From assembly GCA_025201765.1 (NCBI GenBank), contig MU623553.1:1-42504 (forward strand): a stretch of 42,504 nucleotides of DNA. The letters run 5' to 3'. Source of the stretch: Daldinia sp. FL1419 (Eukaryota; Ascomycota; Sordariomycetes; Xylariales; Hypoxylaceae). The position numbers and the translations under genes were made by a program. The notes under the pieces are model-generated. The model was not told the DNA's origin. It worked only from the letters and a program-made list of their open reading frames with translations, and did not search any database. Of the stretch, positions 8,763 through 20,482 are shown one piece after another. Within the stretch, counting starts at the first letter, position 1; the number at the start of each line of letters is the position of its first letter.

Positions 8763-10741
8763 CACGATGAGAACATGAGATGCATAACCAGTTGATTTCT
8801 CAGAATCCCCAGTATTAGACCGGTTATGGTTATAAAAATGCTTCATTCTCTAAGCTTCTTAATGTATTACCCTTTCGAGATTACCTATACCTAGAATCTA
8901 TCTTCTACTTGATTCTTTTACTGAGACAGTAGTCGACTAGGTTCCACTCGATGAAAGCAGCAAAAAGGCCTTTCGTATCTAACAACAACTCCAGATGGCC
9001 CAAAGGCCAGTCCGAAATAAGTAGGCTGTCTTATATTATAAAAAGCTGTAGGCAGGTACTTGCGGGGAGAAAGGATAGAGATATGAAGATGAGTAGAGCA
9101 AAGGCTTGTTCGAAATATCTTTACTAGTAACCAGAGTCGTATAAGAGAATGATATGAGGCCTAATGAGGTCTTAAGGAGATTGGATCGCAATATCTTTAT
9201 TGATGATCGTTGTCCTAGTCTTATCCCTAAGCAGAATGGTTGTATCTTCCATGATACCTATCTCTCCAAAATCTTCCAGAACAAAAATGAATTACCTATG
9301 TTACCGCCCGCGAGTTAAGATCATCAAGGTGTTTTGAAGCTGGTTGTTAGGTACTTCTTAGGCACCTCTTAGGCACACAAGTAGGCGAACTGAATCGGCG
9401 CCCAATTATTAGTATCGTACTTGGATATTCTACCATTACGTTGGATTGATTTATTATTCGTTGTAATAGTATTTACTACTTGCGGGACGGGATGCCTTAC
9501 GGCTATACAAAAGGCTTTAAGGCGGATCTATCGGCATGTTCTACTTGCGGCTCTATGCTTTTAGGATTAATAACTTTAGGATGAGTCTTATAACACCTAT
9601 TGTGCATTGTCGTCTGGAAATGCTCCAAACGGCAAATTACTCCTCCATAACACCTTGATCCCTTTCGCTAGCCTCAAGATGTTGTCACGAGGCGGACCAA
9701 GGGGCGAGGAAACTATTTCGTTGTTTCGCGAAGACCGTTATTTACTATAGAACTATGAGGCTCTTGCATACCTACCTAGGAATATGACAAGTCCTCTGTT
9801 CTATATGCAAGACAACTATAAACCCTCAGATGCGCCTAGCAAGACTACACTAACCCCCCACGTAAGCCTGAACATCAGAGAGCACGTCGAGGTGTACTTG
9901 TTCAAACAAATTAATTCAAATGCCAATACGAAGATACGCAGGCATCTATCGTGAAACAAGGAATGAAAAACACGCCAGCGCATCCGAGCCACAAAACATC
10001 CAAATGAGCCTATTTATCTTTAACTCCAGCGCCCAGGGAGCAGAGAGGCTGACCCGGCAGATAGATAGCGTCGCGAATCCTCCGTGCGCCTCGATCGAGT
10101 AATCCGCCGCCCTGAAGGATTGCGTAAAACGCCCCGCGGGCGAGGAATCAGAAATCGAGAGAGAAGAATTCTAGTTCCAGCACGATGGTTTCCTTACATA
10201 CGCCTGCTATACACCTGCCTAGATCCGAGGGGTAGATACGTACCTAGGTAAGCATCGACGTGGTGGTCGAGGCGCATGGCTGAAATCTCAGTCGATCAAT
10301 CCCCAAACCTCGTGAACGGGGACCCGCTTCCTTAGGTGGATGTGATTGGCATCGACGGCTGCCTCAACTAATTACCTACCTAATATAGGTGCGTTAGGTA
10401 AAGAGGTAGGCAAGCGAGCTGTGCTTCTGGGGCCGGCTGGGCTAGACATATTCGTGTTTTACATCTGGATGGTAATTTTGTCTTGCCATGTAGCTTTCAT
10501 CTACTTGTTAGGTTAGTGCTATAAGGCTGAGGAATCCGGGGTTGTGATCGACGCACGAGTCAGGTGTCCGGGAGGCAGGTATGTTATTGCCAGGCGAGAG
10601 TTGGACTAGATAGCTAGCAAGTCGTATATATGAGGACACCGCCTCCCCGCATTCCGCGAATAATTCATTATGTAAAGGCTGCGCTGCAGAGGCAAGCTTC
10701 GATGAGATAAGACGGCGTGGTAGCCTGCTTGCCTCGGATCG
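8763..10741. other. Gene-poor intergenic region
   Basis: About 2 kb of GC-balanced DNA with only short unsupported open frames (for example 9920-10102, + and 10508-10792, -). It contains dispersed TACCTA/TAGGTA words (9769-9780, 10240-10250, 10371-10412). No gene, RNA or transposon end was recognised before the MITE target duplication at 10733. Confidence 0.5.
10733..10741. repeat. Target site duplication, left copy
   Basis: CTCGGATCG, identical to 11328-11336 on the other side of the MITE. Confidence 0.85.
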
Positions 10742-10930
10742 CGGTATTTTTAACCACACAGCAAAACTTTCATAACCACACAACCCATCCACTTTCCACG
10801 TGAGTTGGTGGCCCGACTACAACACACCTGATTTGTAAAGGGTTTAGTCTATCCCCCAACTAAATCAGAATTTTGCCCGGTCGCATCAATAAATTCAATT
10901 ATTTTACAAAAATTCAAATAGCTTCTTAGT

Positions 10931-10995
10931 CATTCCTCTCAGCCATTCCTCTCAGCCATTCCTCTCAGCCATTCCTCTCAGCCACTCCTCTCAGC
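10931..10995. repeat. 13-bp minisatellite inside the MITE, 5 copies
   Basis: Unit CATTCCTCTCAGC repeated five times head to tail; the fifth copy has one T-to-C change. Confidence 0.95.
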
Positions 10996-11047
10996 CATAC
11001 ATTTATTCAATTGCTATAATAATACGAATTCCAATCGTGCGCATTTG

Positions 11048-11092
11048 ATTGGCTAAATTGGTTAGATTGGTTAGATTGATTAGATTGATTAG
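11048..11092. repeat. 9-bp minisatellite inside the MITE, about 5 copies
   Basis: Unit ATTGGTTAG/ATTGATTAG at 11057-11092 (four copies) with a diverged copy ATTGGCTAA at 11048-11056. Confidence 0.9.
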
Positions 11093-11327
11093 GCCACCAA
11101 TTTAGCACCACGGGTGCTTGAAATTCAGGCTGGGGAAGGTGCTGTATGCCCTGAAATTGGCCCTAAATAAAAATGCAACCGGGTAGTTTTCTGTTTTTTC
11201 CGTTTTTAGTTGGGGGATGGACTAGACCCCATACAAATTAGGTGTGTGGTAGTCGGACCACCAACTCACGTGGAAAGTGGATGGGTTGTGTGGTTATGAG
11301 AGTTTTGCTGTGTGGTTAAAGCTACCG

Positions 11328-11336
11328 CTCGGATCG
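11328..11336. repeat. Target site duplication, right copy
   Basis: CTCGGATCG, identical to 10733-10741. Confidence 0.85.
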
Positions 11337-12590
11337 CACGTCTGCGGCGTTTGCTTCTCTATCCTCGTTCGTGATACGGTAGATGATACGATACGAATCC
11401 TGTTCCGCACGTAGGATAGATAGGATGATATTTGGAAAGAAGAAGAAACAAACCCCCATGGGTCGATTAATCAATCAATACAAAGAAAAAAAAAAGGAAA
11501 AAAAGCCAGGGATATCCTAGACGACGTCTTAGACGGCGCCATCAGCACCCCATCAAGGCGACACGCTGATTAGCCCGGCACCCACGTGGCGCGTTATAAG
11601 GTTAATTAATACCTTGCAGTTGAGAAGGAATCCTTTCGGATCCCCTGGCCTCCACCTCCCCCATCGATTCCTTGGCCATGCGAACAAGTATTGTACACTA
11701 GCTAACTACACGAGATATTCGATAGAGCTTACATAGGTAGTACATATCTAGGCATACAGTTACTTACTTACCGAATGTACGTACGAGGCGTGCAAGAGGT
11801 ATGCATCTGCGAATTAGATTGTCCGGCTCGTCTTACAAGCAGATCGGTTCTTGTTCCTACGTCTAAAAACATAGGCTGATCGTGTTTCCCTTACCTCACC
11901 CTGCCCCTCTTCCGCATACACACGCCTGCAGTGCAACGTTAGACAGATTTAAAAAATGCACGCAGCGTTGCAGCAGACAATGAATCAAATACACACGCTT
12001 GCTGTAGGATGTGGTGCGAGTAGAGCACAGCAGCAGCGTCGGCTTGGGCCTACAAACTTGCGTGGAAGCAAAAGTACTGCGGCCCGCCTTTCGAACGTCC
12101 AAAATCACGTCTTTTGGTCTCCGACTCTTTCGTCGCCGATTATCAGTTCGTGACTCGTCTGCTGTGCCGTTATGTTGCGGGTACTCCCAATACATCGGGA
12201 AGACTGATCCTACGCAACCAGCGGAGTCCCTCCATACCCTCCTTTCAATCCGAGCTTCAGCTTCGGGTGGCCGGCAACTAATCCTCTTCGATCGACCCCA
12301 CCAGACGCATCCTATAACGCCCTCCATCGCTCCTCCAGTTAGATAGTCTTAGGTACGCAGATCCGGGGGGCCAATCTTTGGCCATCGTTGCTTAAAGATG
12401 AAACTAGACATGGGGAGCCGATGCGATAGCACGAGGGACGGCGACCTAATAATAATTTGACAGGTATTACTTAGAGGATTCGATCCCCGGCCCGCAGAGG
12501 GATGGATGAACTGCAGCTTGCCAGCCAGCCAACCAGTTAACCAGCCAGGCCCGTGGAGATGTCTCTCTCCGGTGCCATGTTTATGCACAA
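11337..12590. other. Intergenic region without a supported gene
   Basis: About 1.25 kb. A purine/A-rich stretch lies near 11480-11506. Open frames at 11896-12327 (-), 11956-12153 (+) and 12011-12346 (+) overlap one another and match no family, so none is called. Confidence 0.45.
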
Positions 12591-12965
12591 ATGAAGCATT
12601 CGTCAAAGGACCAGGCTCCGGTCGATCCCCAGATTCTCCAACGGGACAGCCTCGTATCCTCCTACGCGGTAATCTACATGTTTCTCAGAGGCTGCCTCAA
12701 ACGGGAAGACGATGCGGCTTGCCACTGCGGGAGATGCAATAGGACCAGGTGGCGCATCTCCCTCGTGGAAATGAGGTACGGGTTGGCAATGTGTGCCTTT
12801 TGCGTGCGCTTCGAATCCAACTTTCGTCTGAAGTTCCAACCATTAGTCGAATCTGCCCCCACAGCGCAGTGGCCACTTGAGTCGACGCACCCGTCTAGGT
12901 CGTCATGCAGGTACTTTTCTGTAGTCATTTTCTTCAAAGTCGGTAGGATTCATAGCGCCGGATGA
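12591..12965 (+). CDS. Doubtful 124-aa ORF with clustered cysteines
   Basis: Single open frame starting ATG at 12591. It carries CHCGRC (C44, C46, C49) and CAFC (C68, C71), spaced like a small zinc-binding knuckle, with C35 and C106 nearby. No domain is recognised. Two minus-strand open frames overlap it, which weakens the case. It could be an exon of a longer gene, a gene relic, or chance. Confidence 0.25.
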   Translation: MKHSSKDQAPVDPQILQRDSLVSSYAVIYMFLRGCLKREDDAACHCGRCNRTRWRISLVEMRYGLAMCAFCVRFESNFRLKFQPLVESAPTAQWPLESTHPSRSSCRYFSVVIFFKVGRIHSAG

Positions 12966-14370
12966 CAGTGTTCTGTGTTCTGTGTTCTGTGTTCTGGACG
13001 CCCGGAACCACCACGCGCCACCCTCACTAACATTCATCTATGACTTCAATCCGTAGAACGAAAAAAAGAAAAAAAAGAAAAGAAAAAAGGTAGGCCAATT
13101 GTAAGATTAACCTTGGCTTTGTCGAAAGGCTCACACACACTAGCAAACATCCGGGATTAGCTTGCGAAACGCTGTCGAGCCTCACCTACAACTTCTTAAC
13201 CTGCTAACTATGTAGACTTCAACTTCATCCAGCTTAGGCTATTCACTGCTCTCCAATCCGGGCGTGAGCTCGGTAAAGTAAGCCCGACGAATACCGCTGT
13301 GCCTTAAGCTAAGTCCGAAAAGAACACCACAGCGTCCCATTACCATCACCGTCGAGCTCGCTTTTTAAGTGGAGGTCGGTCGCAGCTGTTGTGTCCAGCC
13401 TATCACATGTTGCGACCGTCTCTCAATGTCTCAGGACTTTTGTGACCCCCAAATCAGCCGCCGTGCGTATCGCGTTTATTCAAAGTTGCAAATGAGTCGA
13501 GTGTTGTGTGGCATATTTTAATAGACGATGTTCTCATCTATAATACGGCGGGGTCCCTGGTCAGGATACTCGATAATCTTGCGGGTTATAGTATCGGTAT
13601 TATCTACGGAGGCGGCACGTTCCTGAAGATCCCTAAATTCCCTGTTGCAAAAGGAGGAAGACCACAAGAAATTACCAGATCCTGTCCGGGGGGGCCCCGG
13701 TATAGTCTGACACCGCATGCATTAGGTATTCGATATCAGCACTCGAACATTTCTGCCTTGCTAACTTTTTAAGTATTCATGTTTTTTTGTGTGCAAATTT
13801 GTTATATTCGGGAAAATTGTTTCTTCTATCAGCCTCTCAGGCTCGAGTGGGAATTTTCCAGCGTGGAAAAAAACAAAAAATAGGCAAGTAAATAAAAAGG
13901 GTTTTGTATATCGCTTGTATAATCCGTGAGTCCATGCCTCGGGTATAAAACCCACCCATCCAAGGACGCCATTCCTATTGACACCCCCCCTAAATCCTGT
14001 CTCCCCTCCATCCGTCCCTCCTTTCAAGGAACCCAGTTCAACCTTGCAGGTATAAAACCCCCCAACCAAAATTAAGTAAAACGAGACCGACATTTAGCGC
14101 ATGCGGGCCAGGAGGAGCTTCAAAACTTGTGCTGTACAACCAATCCATGCGCGCACATCATATGCAGCACGTATCGTTTAGGTATGACACGCCAGAAATA
14201 GGCACACATAACCATAACATGATAGACACCGAACTCCCCCGTATTAGGCAGACAGCCCAAAAATTGTAAAGAAGTACAAGACCGAATCAGAGAAAATACA
14301 ACTTCAACGTACACTCCACATGGGTATTCATAATTCGTGGTATTTAGGCGAAAATCGGGAATAAACGAGG
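12966..14370. other. Intergenic region, includes 3' side of the bZIP-ankyrin gene
   Basis: About 1.4 kb. It holds the 7-bp tandem repeat at 12969, an A/G-rich stretch at 13060-13089, and the probable 3' UTR of the leftward regulator gene near 14100-14370. Open frames at 13506-13772 (+) and 13761-14093 (-) have no recognisable product; the latter is glycine-rich and reads through GGTATAAAACCC sequences, so I left both out. Confidence 0.45.
12969..12996. repeat. 7-bp tandem repeat, 4 copies
   Basis: Unit TGTTCTG, four perfect copies. Confidence 0.95.
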
Positions 14371-15738
14371 TCATTGGGCCTCAATCTTGGAATGACGACC
14401 CGTGAGCTCCGCAGTCCAGCTGTCGTCGCCGTCGACGACGGCTCCGCGCTCGAGAAGGAGAGCGGCCATATCAGTACGACCAGCCATAACGGCGCGCTGT
14501 AGTGCCGTATAGCCCGCGCTATCGCGACTGTCCACATTCACGTCGTAGCGTTGGAGAAGAAGTCGTAAAGTATCAATGTGACCACCTGCAACAGCAAAAT
14601 GTAGTAATGGTGCTGAAGTCTCGGGAAATGATGAGCCTTGATGTTGTATATCAGCCATGCCGTCCACGACGCTGCTGGCGGATGTCAAGAACGCCGATGC
14701 TAATGATGAGGTGCTGGGCCGCCCGGCGTGACCTGACTTTCGGTCCATCGGTGACCAGCCTGCGGGGCTGTTAAGATCTGATTCAGGCGACGTCGCATAT
14801 GCGTTAGCGCCATGCGCAACACCATCATCCAAAGGATACGCTGATTCTGTGTGATACATGGGCACCTCTTCCGGATTGTTGTACACGTTGAAACTAGTTT
14901 AGCATTAGCTAGGTGAAGGTATACAGGATAATGAGAAAAGCTAGATCTTCTCGAATAGTCTTATTGGAATTGCTTTAAAATCGGTGTGATGAGCTTACCT
15001 TGTCGATACGCGAAGCCCGTCATTGTTATCCGTAGAAGCTCCTTGTCCCCACGGCATTGGACTGGCGCAAGTGGACGAATAGATTGGCGGGATACTATGA
15101 CTGCGCAGATGGTGGTGTTGCATAGGTGCAGAGGAAATATTAGCCGTAACGGCGCGCGCCCTTCTGCTTGTAGAAGGCAAATCTGACACAACATCGTTGG
15201 AGCCGTGAACCTGGGGGAAATAGGACGCCGTGTCGAAGCCGAGCGGATTTTCCCCATCGGTCGTAAGACCTAGCCCACTTAGCTGTTCCGTACCTGAGGC
15301 ATGGGGCCAAGACTGTAGATAATCGCTCATCCGTCGGGTGCCGTTGGGCGTCGTCGCCGATGTCACCGCCGCGTCCGCATTGTGAACGTGAATATCTCCT
15401 AGACTTGAGGGGCTTCTCCCCCCGGAGGGTAGTTCATGCTCTGGCGGTGGCGTAGTTGAGGGGTCTGAGCTGATAGACTGCTGGAGTTGCTGTAATTGCT
15501 TTTTTAACCTTTCTACTTCCTTGGTTCGATCTCTCATATTCCGTCCTGGGCACAGTTAGCCTCGAGTAAAACTTAGTCGAGGATAGAACTCACTATATGC
15601 CCGCTGGGCGAGACGGTTCTGAATCTTCCTTCTCTCCGCCGCATCGGGCAGGTTTCTCCAGTCCTCATCAGGCTTCATCAGATCCACGTAGGAGGTCGTC
15701 AGCGGTCGACCGCTGCGGGGAGAAGTTGTTCCTGACAT
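14371..15738 (-). CDS. bZIP-type basic region + ankyrin repeat regulator (ToxE/bANK-like)
   Basis: Three exons: 15594-15738, 14999-15545 and 14371-14893 (404 aa). Intron 1 (15546-15593, 48 nt; GTGAGT, branch GGCTAAC, CAG) splits the basic region, and splicing restores NRLAQRAYRRNMRDRTKEV. Intron 2 (14894-14998, 105 nt; GTAAGC, TAG) joins in phase 2. The basic DNA-binding region spans about residues 34-58. Only a short heptad-like tail follows (ERLKKQLQQLQQ, 60-71), so a full leucine zipper is not evident. A Ser/Pro-rich linker follows. At the C-terminus are two clear ankyrin repeats (about 325-354, APLLHFAVAGGHIDTLRLLL; and 355-388, GYTALQRAVMAGRTDMAALL). This order, basic region first and ankyrins last, is that of the bANK/ToxE class, nuclear regulators usually of one toxin or secondary-metabolite cluster. 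No biosynthetic gene is visible here, so its targets are unknown. TES-like regulation cannot be inferred from sequence. Confidence 0.88.
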
Positions 15739-18700
15739 AACGAGAGTTGATGAAATGCTATGCTAGTGCTGATGGTACCGATGGCGACTACGGGTAAAGA
15801 TGGCGACTGGAAAGGTAGAAGTAGAAATAATATTCAAAGCGAGGCAGGTTATAGGCGTCTTGTATATTCCGACCAAGGTGTAAGAGCTCAGAATATTACG
15901 ACCCTTAAAAGTACGGAAGCGACAAGGAAGTTAATTAACAGCAGTACTGAATCCAATAGGATCACACAGTAGTGCTGATGGATTCCTTATGTCCTAATTT
16001 GTATGAGAAGGCTCGCAGCAATGGGGAATAAATAGAGTTAGAGAAGATTCGTCGAAGCCTCCGAGCCCGGTAACAAGATGACAGATGCTTACGCCCGGTA
16101 ATGTATCTCATCTCGAGGTGCGTTCAGCTCATAGGCCAGGATAGGGACTAGGAAACATGACGAAATGACCAGGTATCCCAGTAGCTGATCAACCCGCATA
16201 GGCCAGGGATGATTTGTGTTGGGACTGCAAGGTAATAACTAAGGTAGTAGGTGGCCAGCCTTTCTCAGTCTGTTACGCGGCTTGATAGGGTTGGTTGAAT
16301 AAGAGTTGGTTATCGAGGGCCCCCCCAGGAGACTGACCTTTCGGACACGACGGATACCCTGTGCGATTTACAGGCTAGACCACGGGAGATGTGACCCGCC
16401 AAGACCCGTTCCAGCCTTTGACTAATGAGCTTGAAAGAAGATTAGCTCGGATGCCAAATTTCCTGCAGATGTAAGTGATGTATTGGGGCAGCTCTCCGCG
16501 CACCTCAATCATACGCAGGGGTAGGAAGGTACATACGACCATAATCCATTTCATCCATTGTGGCTTGCTTCGCCTCAGGAGCTTGGGAGGAAACGAAGAG
16601 GAGTGAGAATGTACACACGCCCCTGGTGCAGTAGAGGCCAATGGGTGCGCGCTTCAGAAAAATGCGTGCATCTTCGTGACGAGCTCCACGCATCTTTGGC
16701 TCAGCGGCACAGCTAAGAGGTCCCCTTTTCCTTGGCGTCGATCCTACGTCCGCCGCCACAAAGCCCGTTACGGAAACTCCATAACCTGCTCTATTTTCTG
16801 TGTGTGTCCTGTTGCTAGTCGACGTTTCCTACACACATAAAACCCATTGGTTCCAGGCGTAGGAGGTCGAGATAGCTTACACCTGACCGATATCCTGCTA
16901 TTGCTATAGGTTGATAGGGCTTTCTAATGGTAACATTGTCACAATAGCAAGATTGCCGCAAGTTTTTGCGAATCTGGCGCCATATGTGGATCAACCCTAG
17001 GTAGCCACGATGGTATAGAGTTTTATCATATCATCGGGTTATTTGGTTACCTGCCTTGTATAGTCATCCCGTGTTACTGTTCCTGATCGATAGACACGAG
17101 ACAACTGCGATAGCAGATCTCTCGGGCTGATAACATATGTAGTGCCCGCGGGCTAGCGGGCGTGGCGCTGCTAACGACTTGTCAAAACGCAAGAATTCAA
17201 ATCGAACTACACAGACTTCTGCACGTCATCTGCCACCCGGAGATCAGGCCTTCCTGTTCCAGCCTAGACGGTGGGTGCGGGCACCACGAAAGAAGCGTAT
17301 CGGGGTTGAACCGGGGGCTGTCAGCTACATCTCTTATTGGTTCGTGTCTTATGCACCCCTGCTCATACCCTGTGCGAGCTAAAATCCTCCGCCGTGGCCA
17401 CTGCCAGAGGCCTGGTATCTATGTATGCACTTGAAGCTGTACGAGGGTGCGACGAGATAAAGTGCCCAGACCCACGTTCCCATGGTAAGACGCCACCGGT
17501 GTGACGGCAATATAGTCCCCTACTTGTTTTCTAGGAAGCCACTGACGTTATCGAGAATGTTCGAAACAACGTCGAGTCTATAGAAATTCGAGATAATGAG
17601 GAGGGCAGCCGGCATTGAAATGCTACTCCGTTCCCAGTTTCCCTCCGTGGTTAAGCATCGTAGTAGGATATCCCCTAAGTCTAGTTCTCGGCACGGGTCT
17701 AAAGTGACGTTTGGTAGTTACCGTACATGCACGCCGGTAGTTATAACTCAGATTGAAAGAGAAACAGGCGCTGGGTAGCAACGAGATGATCGACTCGGGT
17801 GCAGCCGAATACAGTCATTGGATCCAACAATGGATCAGCTTTGGATCGAGCAAGAAAGCACAATAGCGACGCTTATGCAAATGTAGCAAACGCACAAGCC
17901 AGCGAACCTGTGTATTATCTGGACGGACTGGGTTGGGGTCAACTCATGGGGAATCGACGAGCATACACCGGTTGCGTGCCGCAGGCCATCCCCAGACAGC
18001 TGCGCATCTAGGCTCCAGCTATCGATGAGACGACTTGTCTCATGCTTCTTGCAACAAGATCTACAAAGTTAAACTACCCTGCCCAATAATGCGGGAGCAG
18101 CTTGAAGCATCTTTCTTTTGTTCGAGCTTTCAAAATCGAGATATACCTGGTCACTTGACGGCAAGATTTCGAATAAATTAACTAGACTACTAGTCGGTAG
18201 AAGGTTACCAGCAGCTTGGAAAATAGATACTAGACTCTCGGCGAAGCGTGGAAGTAATTAATTTTCAAATTAGAGGTCCACGACCTGTTCCGATCATCTG
18301 GAAAGCCCGGCTGTTGTACGTACTAATATTGGTCACATATCAAAACGCAAAGGTGTTCGCTGCGACTATACGGTAGCATGTTAGCTGTTTGGCGGATCTG
18401 CAGCAGGGTTTGATCGTCGATGTAATAGGGTCGGTATATAGAAGAAATCCAGGGTCCCCCCGAAGAACCAGATGATCTGGTAGCGGGACTATCTGGGGAA
18501 GAGGAAAATGCCTTCGCCACTGCGACGAGTTAAAACCAGCCGGGGATTCTCGCGTAAGCTTCGAGAAAAAAAGACAGCCCGTCGGTTTCGCGATCCGGAC
18601 GTAGTTGTGTCGCCGGATCTTTAACTCGTCTCAGAAACTGTTTCTAGAAGCTATACATCACCGTACGTAATATTACAGTTCAAAATGGCACTTCCCAATT

Positions 18701-18875
18701 CCGGAAGGAATCGCGATTTTCTCTTTAGAGAGGCCAAGAGCGAGTGACGATGCTATAGCGCAACTTACAGCGGGCATTCGCCATGATCAGCGTGGGGAGA
18801 CAATCGGGACGCTCAGGTCTCCCAGTGGCTAACATGAGGGGGAGCGTTTAGTAGGGCTTAAGGGGGAAGCGTTGG
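15739..18875. other. Gene-free or unrecognised GC-balanced DNA, part 1
   Basis: The first few hundred bases are the likely promoter of the leftward regulator. Beyond it there are only short open frames without family resemblance (16375-16641 and 16505-16759 minus; 17162-17434, 17596-17778 and 17799-18011 plus; 18323-18520 minus). I found no splice-linked exon set and no transposon ends. The 18323-18520 frame (Ser-rich start, then YRPYYIDDQTLLQIRQTAN) is the most protein-like but stands alone. Confidence 0.4.
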
Positions 18876-20312
18876 GTGAGGAGACGGACGAGTGTTGGTG
18901 ACGTGCTCAGTATAGCAAATCCGGACATCGGACTTTTGACGAGTTTGTACTTTTGCGAGTATACCTCGTATCGGCTCGTCACCTCGTCAGCTCGAAGCTC
19001 GAGGAGTTGTGTGTGTGTGAGTGAAAGAGTTAGACGGTTTGGAGGTAACAGCTATCAAAACCAGCAAAGACAAGCGAGCGTAGGCGGGGGCAGACTAAGC
19101 ACAGGACCTTCAAAGGGATAACGGAAGAAGGTTTTGATCCGGTAACCACCATATTAGGAAGTATTAGGGAATGGAGATTGGATTAGGCAACGCTGTGACC
19201 TTTATCATGAGTGCCAGAAACGAATGTGATGTGGTCTGTAACGAGAAGGTAACGAAGAAACTTGGTGTGAATGAATGGGACAGGTAACCCTTGAAAATGG
19301 CTACGAAGTTGCAGAAGCGTATTGCAGAGGTGTGATGCAGAAAAGTGTGGCATAAGAGAGAAAAAAGAAAAAAAGAAAAAAAAAGGGTGTGTGGTGTAGG
19401 AGTTTATGGGTTATGTGTGCAGAGCGTGGCAGGTGGCAGATGGCAGGTGAAAAGAGCAAGTCTATCTTGGCGTTAAGAAATGATTGGAAGTTCGCTATAT
19501 AGTTGCCGGAGCTAAAGAAGGCGGGTGGGTAACAACCGTAACAACCTTACTGTCCCTAAAAGCCTTAGCACGGACCACTTCTTATCCGCATCCCACATTT
19601 CCCACATTTCCCACATTTCCCACATTTTTCCATAATTGCTAGGCTATCAGATTGATTATCAGAACTATCAGGGCTATGTATTAAAGTACCTTTTTTGTAG
19701 ACCCCTGAAAAATAGGTAAAGGGGGGAGGGGGAGGACCCCTCTCTTTTTTAGAGCTGGCATTTTCACATTCTTCCCACCCCTGTCCAACTCTTTATTATA
19801 CACTAATCAATTACCTACCCTTCACCAGTTACCTACATGTATGTCTCGGATATACTGCCAATGGTTATTCAGCGATTCCGATAGATAGTAATATTCTAAT
19901 CGCCGGTGTCGCGATAACTTCTCACGTTCTTAATTCGTATCGCAATGCTTACATTGCTCATCTGTCATATCTAACTAACACAGGTCATGAGGTTTTGTTA
20001 CTAGGTTTGATATGCTGTGGTTCGGCCGAGTTTCGAACCGTTGGGGTTTAGGATGCGCACCCACGTCAAAGTCCAGCAGCAGGTTTGTAAGTTAATTGTT
20101 ACCGAGTCCACACATCTCCTATCTCCTGCTAAGTGTCCTACAACCTCGGGCTAGAAACCTCCCAAAACGTGCCCAGGTAACAGATATCTAAAATATCTCC
20201 GCTATATCACAAACTACGTACACGTGAAATCCATAAGTATAGCGGGGTGTAGGATCATCTAGCCTTGACGACTTACATAATAAAGATCCTTCTATAATCA
20301 AAGTAAGGCAGA
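18876..20312. other. Gene-free GC-balanced DNA, part 2, with simple repeats
   Basis: G-rich plus strand (about 18840-19460), an A/G tract at 19358-19386, a 9-bp minisatellite at 19592-19627 and a G-rich run near 19720-19735. Open frame 18876-19121 matches nothing. No gene supported. Confidence 0.4.
19592..19627. repeat. 9-bp minisatellite, 4 copies
   Basis: Unit CCCACATTT, four perfect head-to-tail copies. Confidence 0.95.
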
Positions 20313-20459
20313 CTAGGTTACACAACTCGCAAGTTTCGTCAGCGCCTTTAAGATTATTTTACCTGACTTAATATCGCAGTTTGAAGTTAATACGTCGTCT
20401 AAGGCTTCAGCTAGCCTTTCCCGCGAGGCGACACGGGAGGCGCAGCGCCTTACGAGCCT

Positions 20460-20482
20460 AGCCAGCCAGCCAGCCAGCCAGC
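20460..20482. repeat. AGCC tetranucleotide microsatellite
   Basis: (AGCC)5 followed by AGC. Confidence 0.95.

Larger units (their letters stand above)
10742..11327. mobile_element. MULE-type MITE with long TIRs, 586 bp
   Basis: The terminal inverted repeats run about 120 bp with good match and weaker similarity to about 155 bp. Left starts CGGTATTTTTAACCACACAG; the right end read inward starts CGGTAGCTTTAACCACACAG. Both continue through CCATCCACTTTCCACGTGAG and TCCCCCAACTAAA. The element is flanked by a perfect 9-bp direct repeat CTCGGATCG (10733-10741 and 11328-11336), extendable to ten with the next C. A 9-bp target duplication plus long TIRs is the hallmark of Mutator-like elements. There is no coding capacity inside, so it is non-autonomous. 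The core holds two minisatellites. Differences between the arms are largely transitions, fitting age or mild RIP. Confidence 0.85.

Noticed and set aside
10508..10792. 94-codon minus frame
   Set aside because: It runs into the terminal inverted repeat of the MITE and matches nothing.
10931..11092. Possible CRISPR-like array
   Set aside because: The repeats are head-to-tail without spacers, inside a eukaryotic transposon; they are minisatellites.
11896..12346. Overlapping frames of 143 and 111 codons on opposite strands
   Set aside because: Mutually overlapping, no domain, no splice partners.
13761..14093. 110-codon minus frame downstream of the regulator
   Set aside because: Glycine-rich low-complexity reading through likely 3' UTR sequence; no family match.
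20020..20100. tRNA-like GGTTCGAAAC word on the minus strand
   Set aside because: It resembles a B box, but the flanking bases do not form a T-stem and no A box or acceptor pairing is present.
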